Below the pieces are notes generated by a model, which worked only from the letters and a program-made list of their open reading frames with translations, ran no database searches and had not been told where the DNA came from. Below, piece after piece: positions 54,080-63,937 of a stretch of DNA of 64,000 nt (positions within the stretch are counted from its first letter, which is position 1; each line of letters starts with the position of its first letter). The stretch covers positions 186,001-250,000 of the forward strand of contig NZ_FOFM01000006.1 in the NCBI RefSeq assembly GCF_900110875.1, read 5' to 3'. This stretch comes from Pseudovibrio axinellae. GTDB taxonomy: Bacteria > Pseudomonadota > Alphaproteobacteria > Rhizobiales > Stappiaceae. Both the position numbers and the translations under genes were made by a program.

Positions 54080-55093
54080 ATGAACACCAATATGACAAGC
54101 ATCCCCCCAAAACCAGAGGATATCCTCGCGCGTACGGAAGCGGCCTGTGAGAAGATCCGGCTGGCAAAGGAGGAAATAGCTCGGTCTATATTTGGTCAGG
54201 AAAGCGTCGTTGAACGAACACTGGTTACTATCCTTTCCGGTGGCCATGGTCTGCTTGTGGGTGTCCCCGGCCTTGCCAAGACCAAACTGGTTGAGACATT
54301 GGGGACAGTGCTTGGTCTTGATTCTCGCCGCATTCAGTTCACCCCTGACCTCATGCCCTCTGATATTTTGGGATCTGAGGTGATGGAGGAAGCCCCGGAT
54401 GGAACCCGCTCATTCCGGTTCATTCCCGGCCCTGTTTTTGCCCAGCTCCTCATGGCAGACGAAATCAACCGTGCAAGCCCCAGAACGCAATCAGCACTCC
54501 TACAATCGATGCAGGAATACCACGTAACCATCGCGGGTCATCATCATGATCTGCCCGCCCCCTTCCATGTCCTAGCCACCCAAAACCCGCTTGAACAGGA
54601 AGGCACCTACCCGTTACCTGAAGCACAGCTGGACCGCTTCTTGATGCAGATTGACGTTCACTACCCGGATATAGATGCCGAACGCCGCATTCTGCTCGAA
54701 ACAACCGGAGCTTCAGAAGCAAAATCCAAACAGGTCTTACAGTTAGATGAGCTAAAGGAAATGCAAAGGCTTGTGCGCCACATTCCAGTCGGAGAAACGG
54801 TCATGGATGCGATCTTGAAACTGGTCAGGGCGGCCCGTCCAGGTGAAGCCGACGGCTTTGCAGACTTGGCTCAATACATCGCTTGGGGACCAGGCCCACG
54901 CGCCAGTCAGGCACTCATGTTAACCGTACGTGCCCGTGCTTTGGCTGATGGCCGTCTGTCGCCAAGCATCGATGACGTTATGGCATTGGCAGAGCCAGTG
55001 TTACAACACCGTATGGCACTCACCTTTGCAGCCAGAGCAGATGGGAAAACCATTCCTCAGATTCTCAGAGACATTAAAGACCGCATCGCCTAA
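54080..55093 (+). CDS. MoxR-family AAA+ ATPase
   Basis: 337 residues. Walker A GVPGLAKTK, Walker B LLMADEINRASPRTQSALLQSMQE, sensor 1 ATQNPLEQEGTYPLPEAQLDRF, then the lid domain. MoxR ATPases act as chaperones that fit cofactors or mature complexes, usually together with VWA/DUF58 proteins as here. First gene of a four-gene operon with DUF58, DUF4159 and a large membrane protein. Confidence 0.93.
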   Translation: MNTNMTSIPPKPEDILARTEAACEKIRLAKEEIARSIFGQESVVERTLVTILSGGHGLLVGVPGLAKTKLVETLGTVLGLDSRRIQFTPDLMPSDILGSEVMEEAPDGTRSFRFIPGPVFAQLLMADEINRASPRTQSALLQSMQEYHVTIAGHHHDLPAPFHVLATQNPLEQEGTYPLPEAQLDRFLMQIDVHYPDIDAERRILLETTGASEAKSKQVLQLDELKEMQRLVRHIPVGETVMDAILKLVRAARPGEADGFADLAQYIAWGPGPRASQALMLTVRARALADGRLSPSIDDVMALAEPVLQHRMALTFAARADGKTIPQILRDIKDRIA

Positions 55094-55115
55094 ACTCCAG
55101 CCGACAGGATCGTAT

Positions 55116-56042
55116 ATGTTATCTTCGAGGCCCGCTCCTCAAAGCTTACAAGAAAATACCTTCGGCGTAACGGGCGAAGCCCAGTCCCTCGCTGGCAGCC
55201 TGCCGGACCTGCTGGTCGAAGCCAGCCGCATCGCTGCCAATGTCACTGCTGGCTGGCATGGCCGCCGTCGCTCTGGTCCCGGCGAAACCTTCTGGCAATT
55301 CCGCCCGTTTCTCGCAGGAGAAGCCGCCCATCAAGTGGATTGGCGACGCTCAGCGCGAGATGATAATCTTTATGTGCGTGAGCGAGAGTGGGAAGCGGCC
55401 CAAACCATCTGGGTCTGGGCAGACCTTTCTGCCTCCATGCACTTTCAAAGCAAACAAGCCAAGTCGTCAAAACAAACTCGCGCGCTACTTCTCATGCTTG
55501 CACTCTCCTATGCATTAAATGAAGCCGGAGAACGCGTTGGACTGACCGGGCTGACACACGCCCTCGCCAGTAGAAATGCCGTGCAAACCATTGCTGAAAC
55601 ACTGGTACACGAAAACCCGTCATCAACACTCCCCAACCCAGAGGGGATCCGACGTTTCTCAGAGACCGTCCTTTTTTCAGACCTTCTCGACCCGCCAGAC
55701 AAACTCGAAAAGTGGATGGAAACCATCGCCAGCACGGGTGCAAAGGGCCACTTGGTACAACTCCTCGATCCAATCGAAGAGAGTTTTCCTTTCACAGGCC
55801 CAACCAGATTTGAAGACCCGGAAAACGGAGCGCAACTCAAGGCAGGCCGCGCCCAGACATGGCAACAGGAGTATTTGCACCGACTAGCGGTTCATAAGGA
55901 TCAAATCAGGTCTCTCGCCCGCAGGTTCGACTGGAGCTATACTCTGCACCACACAAATCGCCCAGCGTTAGAGCCGTTAATGCTGCTTCATTCCCGCCTG
56001 GCAAACACCCCTCAACACAAAATGAGAGGAGACAAGCTATAA
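55116..56042 (+). CDS. DUF58 domain-containing protein
   Basis: 308 residues from ATG 55116 (AGGAT upstream); the frame runs back into moxR, but the start just after its stop fits. The DUF58 signature RRSGPGETFWQFRPFLAGEAAHQVDWRRSARDDNLYVREREWEAAQTIWVWADLSASM includes a diverged VWA MIDAS-like DLSAS. These proteins pair with MoxR ATPases. Its stop overlaps the next ATG by 2 bases (TAATG). Confidence 0.9.
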   Translation: MLSSRPAPQSLQENTFGVTGEAQSLAGSLPDLLVEASRIAANVTAGWHGRRRSGPGETFWQFRPFLAGEAAHQVDWRRSARDDNLYVREREWEAAQTIWVWADLSASMHFQSKQAKSSKQTRALLLMLALSYALNEAGERVGLTGLTHALASRNAVQTIAETLVHENPSSTLPNPEGIRRFSETVLFSDLLDPPDKLEKWMETIASTGAKGHLVQLLDPIEESFPFTGPTRFEDPENGAQLKAGRAQTWQQEYLHRLAVHKDQIRSLARRFDWSYTLHHTNRPALEPLMLLHSRLANTPQHKMRGDKL

Positions 56043-58852
56043 TGGGCTCTCTCCTCCCCATCGGCTTTGCAGCTCCCTGGGTTCTTACTGCATTTGTGGC
56101 ACTACCGGTTCTATGGTGGTTGCTGCGAACGACTCCACCGCAGCCAGCCTACGTAAAATTCCCGCCCCTGCGATTGCTGCTATCCTTGCATAACAAAGAA
56201 GAGACACCCCAGCACACTCCGTGGTGGTTGATCCTTCTGCGCCTTCTGCTTGCTGCAATCTTGATCGTTGCAATGGCAGGCCCTGTTTGGAAGCCGCTGG
56301 ATATTGCCGAACCCAAAGCAGGCCCTCTATGGGTAATTGTAGATAACGGCTGGGATGCGTCAGCCGACTGGGATCGTCAGATCCGAATGGCAGAGATGCT
56401 GGTGGAGGGCGCCTCTCAAAACAACCGCACTGTTATGTTAGTCACGACGGCAGATGGTCCGGCTCAGCCCATGCGTTTATCCAGTGCTCAGGAAGTTGCG
56501 GATCAGCTTCGTGCCCTGTCTCCGAGAGGCTGGCAAGCAGCCCGTTCGGAGCTTTTACCTGCCCTTCAAAAGCAAGCAGCCCAAAGCCCACCAGGAGCAA
56601 TTCTCTGGTTTTCCTCACCTTTAGAAGAACCATCCACGACGAGTTTTGCCCGTGGTCTGGCCAATATTGCTCGCGCCACAGATGTTCAAGAACGCGCTTT
56701 CTTGATCTACCGTTCAGACACACCAGTTTATGCGCTCAAACACCTGCAAAACTCTGCTGGTGCTATGACAACAACAATTCTACGCCACCCTGCCCCTCTC
56801 TCCGAGACATTGACCGTGCGTGCTTATGATCGCAAACAGCGCGTGATTGCGGAACAAACTGTAGAGTTAGAGCCACGACAGAACTCTGCGCAAATCTCTC
56901 TTGAGCTCCCCTCAGAGCTGCGCAACGACATCACAAAACTCTCCATTCTCGGCAAAGCCAGCTCAGGCAGCACCGTATTAGTCGATGAGAAATGGCGTAG
57001 ACGCAAACTAGGTCTGTTTGCAGGTGGGTTTGCAGACCGCTCACAGCCCTTGCTTTCACCCCTTTATTATCTGGAGCGCGCCCTTTCCCCCTTTGCTGAT
57101 CTCCCTCCCGCTAAAACCACAGATATCAGCACGGCTGTTTCCGATTACTTCGACAAGGGTATATCCGTCCTTGTACTTGCAGAAGTCGGAACTCTGCCAA
57201 AAAGTACGGAAGCAGAAATCGCCAGTTGGGTCTCTAAGGGCGGCACTCTGGTTCGGTTTGCGGGCCCCCAACTACCTGAAAAGCAAGATTCTCTCATTCC
57301 TGTTGCGTTGCGGATGGGAGAGCGCAAACTAGGTGGCTCCCTTTCCTGGAAAGAGCCTCAAGCCCTCAAATCATTTTCGCCCAACAGCCCATTCCGTGCA
57401 ATCAGTTTGCCAAACGACGTTACAGTGAACCGCCAAGTCCTTGCTGAACCAACAGCAGACCTGCCTGACAGGACTTGGGCATCGCTAGAAGACGGAACGC
57501 CTCTTGTAACAGCAAAGAAACACGGCAACGGGACCATCGTATTTTTCCACGTTACCCCCGACACCAAATGGTCCAACCTGCCGCTTTCAGGTGGTTTCGT
57601 AGATATGCTGCGGGCAATCACAAGTATCTCATCAACAGCAGTCTTACCCCCGCAAAATGAGACTGATGGCCCAGCTTCTGCCTCAGCCCTCCCCTTGCTT
57701 AAAGTACTCAACGGGTATGGAAAACTCATAGATACTTCGGTCAATCATCAGCCAATTCTTGAACGCGACTTTGCAAACACGCACCCATCGCGAGAAACAC
57801 CTCCAGGCCTTTATGGCAGTCCAGAAGCAGCCCGCGCACTAAACCTGATAGAGGACGACGACACTCTGGTGCCACTAGACCTTTCTGCACTTTCGATGGC
57901 CACCACCCTAGAATATCCCTCAGAAAAGCCGCTTGACCTGCGTGGCTGGTTTTTCTCAATAGCAATCCTCCTTGCTCTGCTGGACACGCTTGCCCTCCTA
58001 TGGCTCTCAGGTAAATTGCGCAGCAACCGGGTCACCGCTTCAGCCACCTTCCTACTGATAACTACTAGCTTGATCCTAACAAGCACCGACAAAGTATGGG
58101 CGCAAAACAGCGCAGAAGATTTTGCTCTGGACGCCTCATTGGACACCCGCCTTGCTTACGTAATTACCGGCTCTCCAGAAGTGGATGAAATCAGCCGTGC
58201 GGGCCTCTTCGGCCTCACTCGGCTTTTGACAGACAGGACCGCATTGGAGCCGGAAACTCCAATTGGTCTTGACCTGCAAAAGCATGAGTTGGCGTTCTTT
58301 CCCATAATCTACTGGCCAATTGACGCCAATATGCAGCTCCCAGGCCCACAGGCCATGTCTCGCATTGGCGCTTACATGCGTAATGGCGGCACCATCCTGT
58401 TTGACACAAGAGATGCTTACGGGCCCTCAGGCTCAAATTCGCAAAACAAACAAAAACTGCAACAACTGTTACAAGGGCTGGATATTCCAAGTCTGGAACC
58501 AGTCCCCCACGACCACGTACTGACAAAGACGTTCTACATTCTCGATGAGTTCCCCGGACGTTATAATGAAAGCCCTATGTGGGTGCAGGCAAGTGCCTCA
58601 TCTTCAGACGGGAGCCGCCCTGTCCGCGCAGGCGATGGTGTTTCCCCAATTATGATCAGTGGCAATGACTTGGCAGCCGCATGGGCAATCGACCCTGAAG
58701 GAAATTACCTTTACCCGACCATTCCAGCCGACAGCAACCAGCGTGAGATGGCAGCGCGAGTTGGCATCAACATTCTCATGTACACCATGACAGGAAACTA
58801 CAAGGCAGATCAGGTCCATATTCCAGCGCTGCTGGAGCGCATAGGCCAATGA
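56042..58852 (+). CDS. DUF4159 domain-containing protein with BatA-type N terminus
   Basis: 936 residues. N-terminal BatA-like double membrane segment (PWVLTAFVALPVLWWLLR, and LRLLLAAILIVAMAGPVW), a VWA-like periplasmic region in which the metal motif is degraded (VIVDNGWDAS), a middle glutamine-amidotransferase-like fold, two further helices around 640-685, then DUF4159 (LAYVITGSPEVDEISRAGLFGLTRLL..., GGTILFDTRDAYG). It is anchored in the inner membrane and probably forms a complex with the neighbouring MoxR and DUF58 proteins. The client is unknown. Confidence 0.85.
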   Translation: MGSLLPIGFAAPWVLTAFVALPVLWWLLRTTPPQPAYVKFPPLRLLLSLHNKEETPQHTPWWLILLRLLLAAILIVAMAGPVWKPLDIAEPKAGPLWVIVDNGWDASADWDRQIRMAEMLVEGASQNNRTVMLVTTADGPAQPMRLSSAQEVADQLRALSPRGWQAARSELLPALQKQAAQSPPGAILWFSSPLEEPSTTSFARGLANIARATDVQERAFLIYRSDTPVYALKHLQNSAGAMTTTILRHPAPLSETLTVRAYDRKQRVIAEQTVELEPRQNSAQISLELPSELRNDITKLSILGKASSGSTVLVDEKWRRRKLGLFAGGFADRSQPLLSPLYYLERALSPFADLPPAKTTDISTAVSDYFDKGISVLVLAEVGTLPKSTEAEIASWVSKGGTLVRFAGPQLPEKQDSLIPVALRMGERKLGGSLSWKEPQALKSFSPNSPFRAISLPNDVTVNRQVLAEPTADLPDRTWASLEDGTPLVTAKKHGNGTIVFFHVTPDTKWSNLPLSGGFVDMLRAITSISSTAVLPPQNETDGPASASALPLLKVLNGYGKLIDTSVNHQPILERDFANTHPSRETPPGLYGSPEAARALNLIEDDDTLVPLDLSALSMATTLEYPSEKPLDLRGWFFSIAILLALLDTLALLWLSGKLRSNRVTASATFLLITTSLILTSTDKVWAQNSAEDFALDASLDTRLAYVITGSPEVDEISRAGLFGLTRLLTDRTALEPETPIGLDLQKHELAFFPIIYWPIDANMQLPGPQAMSRIGAYMRNGGTILFDTRDAYGPSGSNSQNKQKLQQLLQGLDIPSLEPVPHDHVLTKTFYILDEFPGRYNESPMWVQASASSSDGSRPVRAGDGVSPIMISGNDLAAAWAIDPEGNYLYPTIPADSNQREMAARVGINILMYTMTGNYKADQVHIPALLERIGQ

Positions 58853-58880
58853 CGCAAAAACTCGGAGCACAGCAACACAC

Positions 58881-60965
58881 ATGACATGGTCTCTTTCCAT
58901 TGATCCGCTGATGCCGCTTTCGGCAATAATCGCGCTTGGAATGGTCATAGCTCTGGTCTGTGCCTATCTTCTTTTCTTGGGATCCCGCGGCGCACTCATG
59001 CGCACCTTGTGTTTGGCATTGCTGGCACTGGCACTTCTCAACCCCGCAATTTTGCGAGAGGACCGTGAATTCCTTCCCAGCACCGTCGTTGTTGTTTCCG
59101 ACAACAGCCAAAGCCAGCAATTGGAAAACCGGTCCCAACAAACGGCAGAGGTAACGCAGAATATTGTTTCTCAGCTCCAAGCCATCGAAGGTATTGATCT
59201 CAGGCAGATTTCCCTGAATGACACATCAATGGAAACCCGTGACGGGACGCGAGCGTTCACCGCGATTTCCAACGAACTCGCTGATGTGCCCCCTGAAAGG
59301 ATTGCCGGGGCGATCCTTATCACCGACGGCCAGATACATGATGTACCCTCAACAGCTGAGAACCTTGGCTTTTCAGCCCCGATTCATGCGCTGGTTACAG
59401 GGCGAGAAGGAGAGTTCGACCGTCGCTTAAAGGTTGCAAAAGCCCCGCGCTTTGGGCTGGTTGGTTCCACACAGATCGTTCAGCTGGAAATGATTGAGGA
59501 AGGGACCCCACAACCTTTTGGAAGTCGTGCAGAAGTCACAGTCCGCCGCAACGGCGACATCCTCTCCAAGCAATTCATCACCTCCGGATATGCAGCTGAA
59601 ATAACTGTCGAAATTGAGCACGGCGGCGAAAATATATATGAGTTTGAGGTGGAATCGTTAGACGGCGAATTAACCCAGCTGAACAACCGGTCCTTGGTCA
59701 CCATCGATGGCATCCGCGAAAACCTACGGGTTTTGCTGGTCTCTGGCTCTCCTCATGCGGGAGAACGCACATGGCGGAACCTGCTAAAGTCAGACGCCTC
59801 TGTTGATCTGGTGCATTTTACGATCCTGCGCCCACCTGAAAAGCAAGACGGAACCCCAATCAATCAATTATCGTTGATTGCATTCCCGACACGCGAGCTG
59901 TTCTCAGTCAAAATCGACGAGTTCGACCTTATCATCTTTGATCGTTACGAACGCCGCGGCGTACTCCCCCTGCTCTACTTCGACAACATTGCCAGATATG
60001 TAAGTAATGGCGGCGCCGTCTTGATTGCCGGTGGCCCTGACTATGCTGAGGAGAACAGCATCTTCAGAACGCCACTAGGCCGCGTTCTGCCTGCAACCCC
60101 GACAGGAGAGATCTTTGAACAACCCTTCCACGCCAGTGTTTCAGAGCTTGGCCTTCGCCACCCGGTAACCCGCAACCTTCCAGGCGCTGGCGAAATCCCA
60201 CCACAATGGGGCAAATGGTTCCGCCTCGTGGGGGCTGATGTTCAAGAAGGTCAACCCGTTATGACCGCACTCGACAATAAACCACTTCTCGTTTTGAGCC
60301 GGGTTGGTAAAGGCCGTGTCGCTGCTTTGTTGTCGGATCATGTTTGGCTGTGGGCAAGAGGATACGAAGGCGGAGGTCCGCATGTCCCGCTTCTGCGCAG
60401 GCTGGCACACTGGTTGATGAAAGAACCTGATCTTGAAGAAGAAGCGCTTCGTTTGTCCCTCACAGGCTCAACTCTAACCACAGAGCGGCAAACCCTTGCA
60501 AACCTCGTTGACCCGGTAACGCTCACAACCCCCTCTGGTAAAACAGAGCAAGTAAAGCTAACCAAAAATACCAGCGGTCATTGGACAGCCTCCATCAAAG
60601 CAGAAGAGCTGGGCCTTTACAGTGCAACAGATGGTGCCCACACTGCCCTTATCAATGTTGGACCTCCGAACCCGCGAGAATTTCTAGAGGTCGTCTCCAC
60701 AACAAAAACATTGGCAAGCATCACCACACAGAGCAAAGGCATTGCAGAGCGCGTGGCTGCTAATGGTTCAACCTCTCTCTCAGTGCCAAATATCATCGCA
60801 CAGCGTGCATCCTCCCAATACCATGGCAACGGTTGGATAGGCATCAAACGCACCGATGCAAGTATCTTGAATGGAATTGACCGCTACCCACTTTTAATCG
60901 GCTTCCTGGGCCTTGCGCTGCTATTGGGATTACTGTCCTTCACTTGGTATCGCGAAGGACGCTGA
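58881..60965 (+). CDS. Large membrane protein with glutamine-amidotransferase-like domain
   Basis: 694 residues. Two N-terminal membrane helices (LSAIIALGMVIALVCAYLLFL, RTLCLALLALALLNPAIL) and one near the C terminus (LLIGFLGLALLLGLLSFTWY) bracket a periplasmic region. Within it lie a VWA-like part (VVVSDNSQSQQ, GAILITDGQI) and a class-I-GATase-like fold (VLIAGGPDYAEENS) without an evident catalytic Cys. Last gene of the MoxR operon, 28 bases after DUF4159. Specific role unknown. Confidence 0.82.
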   Translation: MTWSLSIDPLMPLSAIIALGMVIALVCAYLLFLGSRGALMRTLCLALLALALLNPAILREDREFLPSTVVVVSDNSQSQQLENRSQQTAEVTQNIVSQLQAIEGIDLRQISLNDTSMETRDGTRAFTAISNELADVPPERIAGAILITDGQIHDVPSTAENLGFSAPIHALVTGREGEFDRRLKVAKAPRFGLVGSTQIVQLEMIEEGTPQPFGSRAEVTVRRNGDILSKQFITSGYAAEITVEIEHGGENIYEFEVESLDGELTQLNNRSLVTIDGIRENLRVLLVSGSPHAGERTWRNLLKSDASVDLVHFTILRPPEKQDGTPINQLSLIAFPTRELFSVKIDEFDLIIFDRYERRGVLPLLYFDNIARYVSNGGAVLIAGGPDYAEENSIFRTPLGRVLPATPTGEIFEQPFHASVSELGLRHPVTRNLPGAGEIPPQWGKWFRLVGADVQEGQPVMTALDNKPLLVLSRVGKGRVAALLSDHVWLWARGYEGGGPHVPLLRRLAHWLMKEPDLEEEALRLSLTGSTLTTERQTLANLVDPVTLTTPSGKTEQVKLTKNTSGHWTASIKAEELGLYSATDGAHTALINVGPPNPREFLEVVSTTKTLASITTQSKGIAERVAANGSTSLSVPNIIAQRASSQYHGNGWIGIKRTDASILNGIDRYPLLIGFLGLALLLGLLSFTWYREGR

Positions 60966-61087
60966 CACAAGCCCCTTGTTGATGGTGCAATTAGCAGAAC
61001 AACAAGCGTTTGGTAGATCTTTCTAACCGTGACACATCGTCGGGCAATGTCCCACCAAAGGCCTTACCTCTCAATTGACTCAGCGTC

Positions 61088-61663
61088 TCAAGTCGCCATT
61101 GCGAAAGAGTTCAGCCCAAACTCAGGCGCCTGGCCTTCCAGCGGCTTAGATACAACGAGGGCAGGCTTGAAGTGACCGCCAACAACAGCCCCTTGCGGCA
61201 CTGTCCCAGCCCCCACCATCAATATGAGCAACCGATCCGGATCAACAGGCCCTGGCAAAGTGATGGTACCCCGAGTGATCTGCTGGTAGCCATGAGGGCC
61301 ATAATAGGGGTGATCACCAACCAACAAAATAGACTGGACACCTTGAGCCTTTGCTTCCTTTGCAACCGTTTCGAGCAACAACCTGCCAAGCCCCTGCCCA
61401 TTAAAAGCTGCTTTCACAGTCAACGGACCCAACAACATGCTAGGACTATTCCCGATCATGATTGGTGTGAGTTTGATTGAGCCAGCAATCTCTCCGTTTT
61501 GCTCACCAACAAAACACAGGCTCATTTCTTGCTGAACGCCATCCCGGATCTGGAAAGCTGTACGGGTAAACCGCGCCGGGCCAAACGCCTCAGCTTGCAT
61601 TTGTTCTATCTGGAAAAAATCTGCCGGGGCTTCCTGCCGCACCAGCCATTTTGAAACTACCAT
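61088..61663 (-). CDS. GNAT N-acetyltransferase, YhbS type
   Basis: 191 residues from ATG 61663; a frame extension to 61717 is possible. Acetyl-CoA site LGPLTVKAAFNGQGLGRLLLETVAKEAKAQG followed by ILLVGDHPYYGPHGYQQI, the YhbS pattern, and a C-terminal RLLILMVGAG segment. Substrate unknown. Monocistronic by appearance. Confidence 0.85.
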   Translation of the reverse strand: MVVSKWLVRQEAPADFFQIEQMQAEAFGPARFTRTAFQIRDGVQQEMSLCFVGEQNGEIAGSIKLTPIMIGNSPSMLLGPLTVKAAFNGQGLGRLLLETVAKEAKAQGVQSILLVGDHPYYGPHGYQQITRGTITLPGPVDPDRLLILMVGAGTVPQGAVVGGHFKPALVVSKPLEGQAPEFGLNSFAMAT

Positions 61664-61766
61664 ATCGCATACCACAAATCGAAGGAAAGAGACCGTCGAT
61701 CCATGTGGCTCGGGCATTTAAACCGATATTGGGAGCACACTGTGAAAAGGACGGTACGAAGCACCA

Positions 61767-61785
61767 CGCGAGATGATATCTCGCG
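61767..61785. promoter_or_regulatory. 19-bp inverted repeat, possible operator
   Basis: CGCGAGAT and ATCTCGCG separated by GAT, about 100 bases upstream of the acetyltransferase start on the minus strand. No T run follows on either strand, so a regulatory binding site is more likely than a terminator. Confidence 0.45.
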
Positions 61786-61987
61786 CGTTCGTTCGTCGTC
61801 GCTGTTCCCAGCAGATTGCCATAAGGCCCGTACCCCAAAAAATTAATGTCACTCGCATGCAGTCACACGCGAAATATTGTTTCGTAAGCTTACGTAGCAC
61901 GCATTTTTTTTATCGTAAAGTGAAAAAGTACGTGCAGATGCGTACACTATAGGGGGAGTAGCCTACGTGTAGAGCATTGATAAACAA

Positions 61988-62473
61988 CTACCAATACGGT
62001 TGTGGAGCTCTGTTGTCTGCAATTTCATGCAGGCGACGCTGCGTCGCCGGGCTCAGGCCCTCAGGCAATGCATCCATCGCAAAAAGCTGCAACTCAGCTA
62101 TTTCCATAACAGGTCGCCTCCAGTCCGCATCCTGTCCAGTCAGGACCGCCTTGAACAAGCCCACATGATCTCGCCCTGTTCCCATCCGGTTAAAATACAT
62201 GGAAAGCAGCACCAAATCCAAATTGCAGCCGTATCCAGTTTCTTCATACAGTTCTCTGCGTGCTGCCTCGGCCAATGTCTCTCCAGCATCAACCCCACCT
62301 CCAGGCAAATACCAGCCTGTTAGGTATTGGTGGCGAACCAGTAAGACACGATTCTCAGAGTCAAAGGCAGCAACCCGTACCCCCAACGTCATGCCGCGCC
62401 TCAAAAGTCCAAAGGATTGAACCGCCCAGTTGACAAATCTTGTCTTAAAACTAGCCAAAAGCAACCTCTCCAA
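61988..62473 (-). CDS. Nudix hydrolase
   Basis: 161 residues. The Nudix box GGGVDAGETLAEAARRELYEETGY is complete, preceded by VLLVRHQYLTGWYLPGG. The N-terminal part is short and basic. Nudix enzymes cleave nucleoside diphosphates linked to other groups; the substrate cannot be assigned. An AT-rich region lies upstream. Confidence 0.85.
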   Translation of the reverse strand: MERLLLASFKTRFVNWAVQSFGLLRRGMTLGVRVAAFDSENRVLLVRHQYLTGWYLPGGGVDAGETLAEAARRELYEETGYGCNLDLVLLSMYFNRMGTGRDHVGLFKAVLTGQDADWRRPVMEIAELQLFAMDALPEGLSPATQRRLHEIADNRAPQPYW

Positions 62474-62918
62474 ACAAATAACTATCTGATATTATACGAT
62501 AAAAATATAATATATCATTTATGCAAAAACTGCATACCACCTTTGCAAAACTAACACTACACAACCTACAGGATAGGCGTAGAAAGAGATCAATCAATAA
62601 GCATACGCCCAAAAATTAATCAGGGCGCCCCCACCACCTACAGATATCAAAGACCCAATGCGATGCACCACATCGCAGGAGAAACACGTCATGCTTACTA
62701 AAGTTCTTGCTCGCTTTCGTCGCACAAATCGCTTCCACTGGTCTCCAGCGATTAACAACGAAAACACACATGATGCAGCTGTCTTGCGTCCATCCTCCTG
62801 TCTTTAGATGGCATTTCATCTCCAGCGTTGATAAACTGTTAAAGGCGTTTGAGGGGAATTCCAAAAGAGCAGGAAAAACTCTTGACCGCAGGCGCAATGC
62901 AACTGATATGCGTAAGCT
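62474..62918. other. AT-rich intergenic region with one possible small ORF
   Basis: About 445 bases between the Nudix gene and the metallophosphoesterase gene. The first 80 bases are strongly AT-rich (promoter of the Nudix gene). A 38-codon ORF with a good ribosome site lies at 62691-62807; other frames there are unsupported. Confidence 0.5.
62691..62807 (+). CDS. Candidate small ORF (38 residues)
   Basis: ATG 62691 is preceded by AGGAGA at 9-base spacing, and the frame runs 38 codons to TAG. The product starts MLTKVLARFRRTNRFHW, basic and amphipathic at the N terminus, with no known family. It lies 110 bases upstream of the metallophosphoesterase gene on the same strand. Support is limited to the ribosome site and codon run. 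Confidence 0.3.
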   Translation: MLTKVLARFRRTNRFHWSPAINNENTHDAAVLRPSSCL

Positions 62919-63854
62919 ATGTTTAAGCTTGCTCACTTCTCAGACCCACACTTGGGTCCGTTGCCGGACGTGCAACCTGCTCAGCTCGCCTCCAAGCGCC
63001 TGATCGGCTATCTAAATTGGAGGCGCAACCGCGCCCATGCGATGACCAATTCCTATCTTGATGCATTGATCCACGATATTCATGCACAAGAGCCAGATCA
63101 TATTGCTCTCTGCGGCGACCTCGTCAACATTGCGCTCCCCAAAGAGATTTCGGGTGCAAAAGAGTGGCTCCCGACGGTGGGCTCTCCAGAGGACCTTTCG
63201 CTAACACCAGGCAACCATGACGCCTATGTTCCTGGTGCGCTTAAAAAAGCATATGCAGCCTGGCGCCCATATATGCAAAGTGATCCAGAGCTCGCAGTGG
63301 CCACAACGAACGCCAATCCCCCTCGCTTCCCTTTTGTTCGCAGACGGGGCAAAATTACGATAATCGGCGTTTCATCTGCCAGGGCGTCTAGCCCCTTTCT
63401 GGCAACCGGTTACATAAACAACAACCAGCTACGAGCATTGGGAGAGCAGTTACAGCACGCGAAAGCTCGCGGCGATTTCCGCGTTGTCTTGCTGCACCAC
63501 CCGCCAGTCCGCAATGCGACATCCTGGTACAAACGATTAGTCGGCTCCAGCCGTTTCCGAAATGTCATCGCAGAGCATGGAGCAGAACTGATCTTGCACG
63601 GTCATACTCACCGCGCAACACAGATGGAAATTATTGGCCCAGAGGGGCCGGTCCCCGTCATCTGCGTACCGTCAGCCTCAAATGGCATAGGAAGACACAC
63701 CCCACCAGCACGCTACAACCTCTATTCGATAGAGCAGGACGGGGCTGGGTGGTCTTGCATCGTGGAGGAACGCGGTTTTTCCACTGCTGCAGAAGGTGTT
63801 CACCACATCGCCCAGCATGATCTCCGCATCCCAGGGCTAAGGCTGGCAGCCTAA
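62919..63854 (+). CDS. Metallophosphoesterase
   Basis: 311 residues with the full calcineurin-like motif set: AHFSDPHLG, CGDLVNIA, LTPGNHDAY, LLHHPPVRN and ILHGHTHRA. It binds two metals and hydrolyses phosphomono- or diesters; members of this type include cAMP-like or lipid A-related phosphodiesterases. The segment RLIGYLNWRRNRAHAM after the first motif is typical of a widespread alphaproteobacterial subfamily. Substrate unknown. Confidence 0.88.
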   Translation: MFKLAHFSDPHLGPLPDVQPAQLASKRLIGYLNWRRNRAHAMTNSYLDALIHDIHAQEPDHIALCGDLVNIALPKEISGAKEWLPTVGSPEDLSLTPGNHDAYVPGALKKAYAAWRPYMQSDPELAVATTNANPPRFPFVRRRGKITIIGVSSARASSPFLATGYINNNQLRALGEQLQHAKARGDFRVVLLHHPPVRNATSWYKRLVGSSRFRNVIAEHGAELILHGHTHRATQMEIIGPEGPVPVICVPSASNGIGRHTPPARYNLYSIEQDGAGWSCIVEERGFSTAAEGVHHIAQHDLRIPGLRLAA

Positions 63855-63901
63855 CGCCCTAAACAGGCTTTACGCGAAACAGATACACATATGAAAACAA
63901 G

Positions 63902-63937
63902 AGAACACACGGCAAAACTTGCAGTGTGTTCTTTTTT
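63902..63937 (+). terminator. Terminator after metallophosphoesterase gene
   Basis: 9-bp stem AGAACACAC / GTGTGTTCT with a 13-nt loop and a T run on the plus strand. Confidence 0.8.

Noticed and set aside
60972-61008. CTTGTTG/CAACAAG inverted repeat after the MoxR operon
   Set aside because: Short stem, long loop and no T run; not convincing as a terminator.
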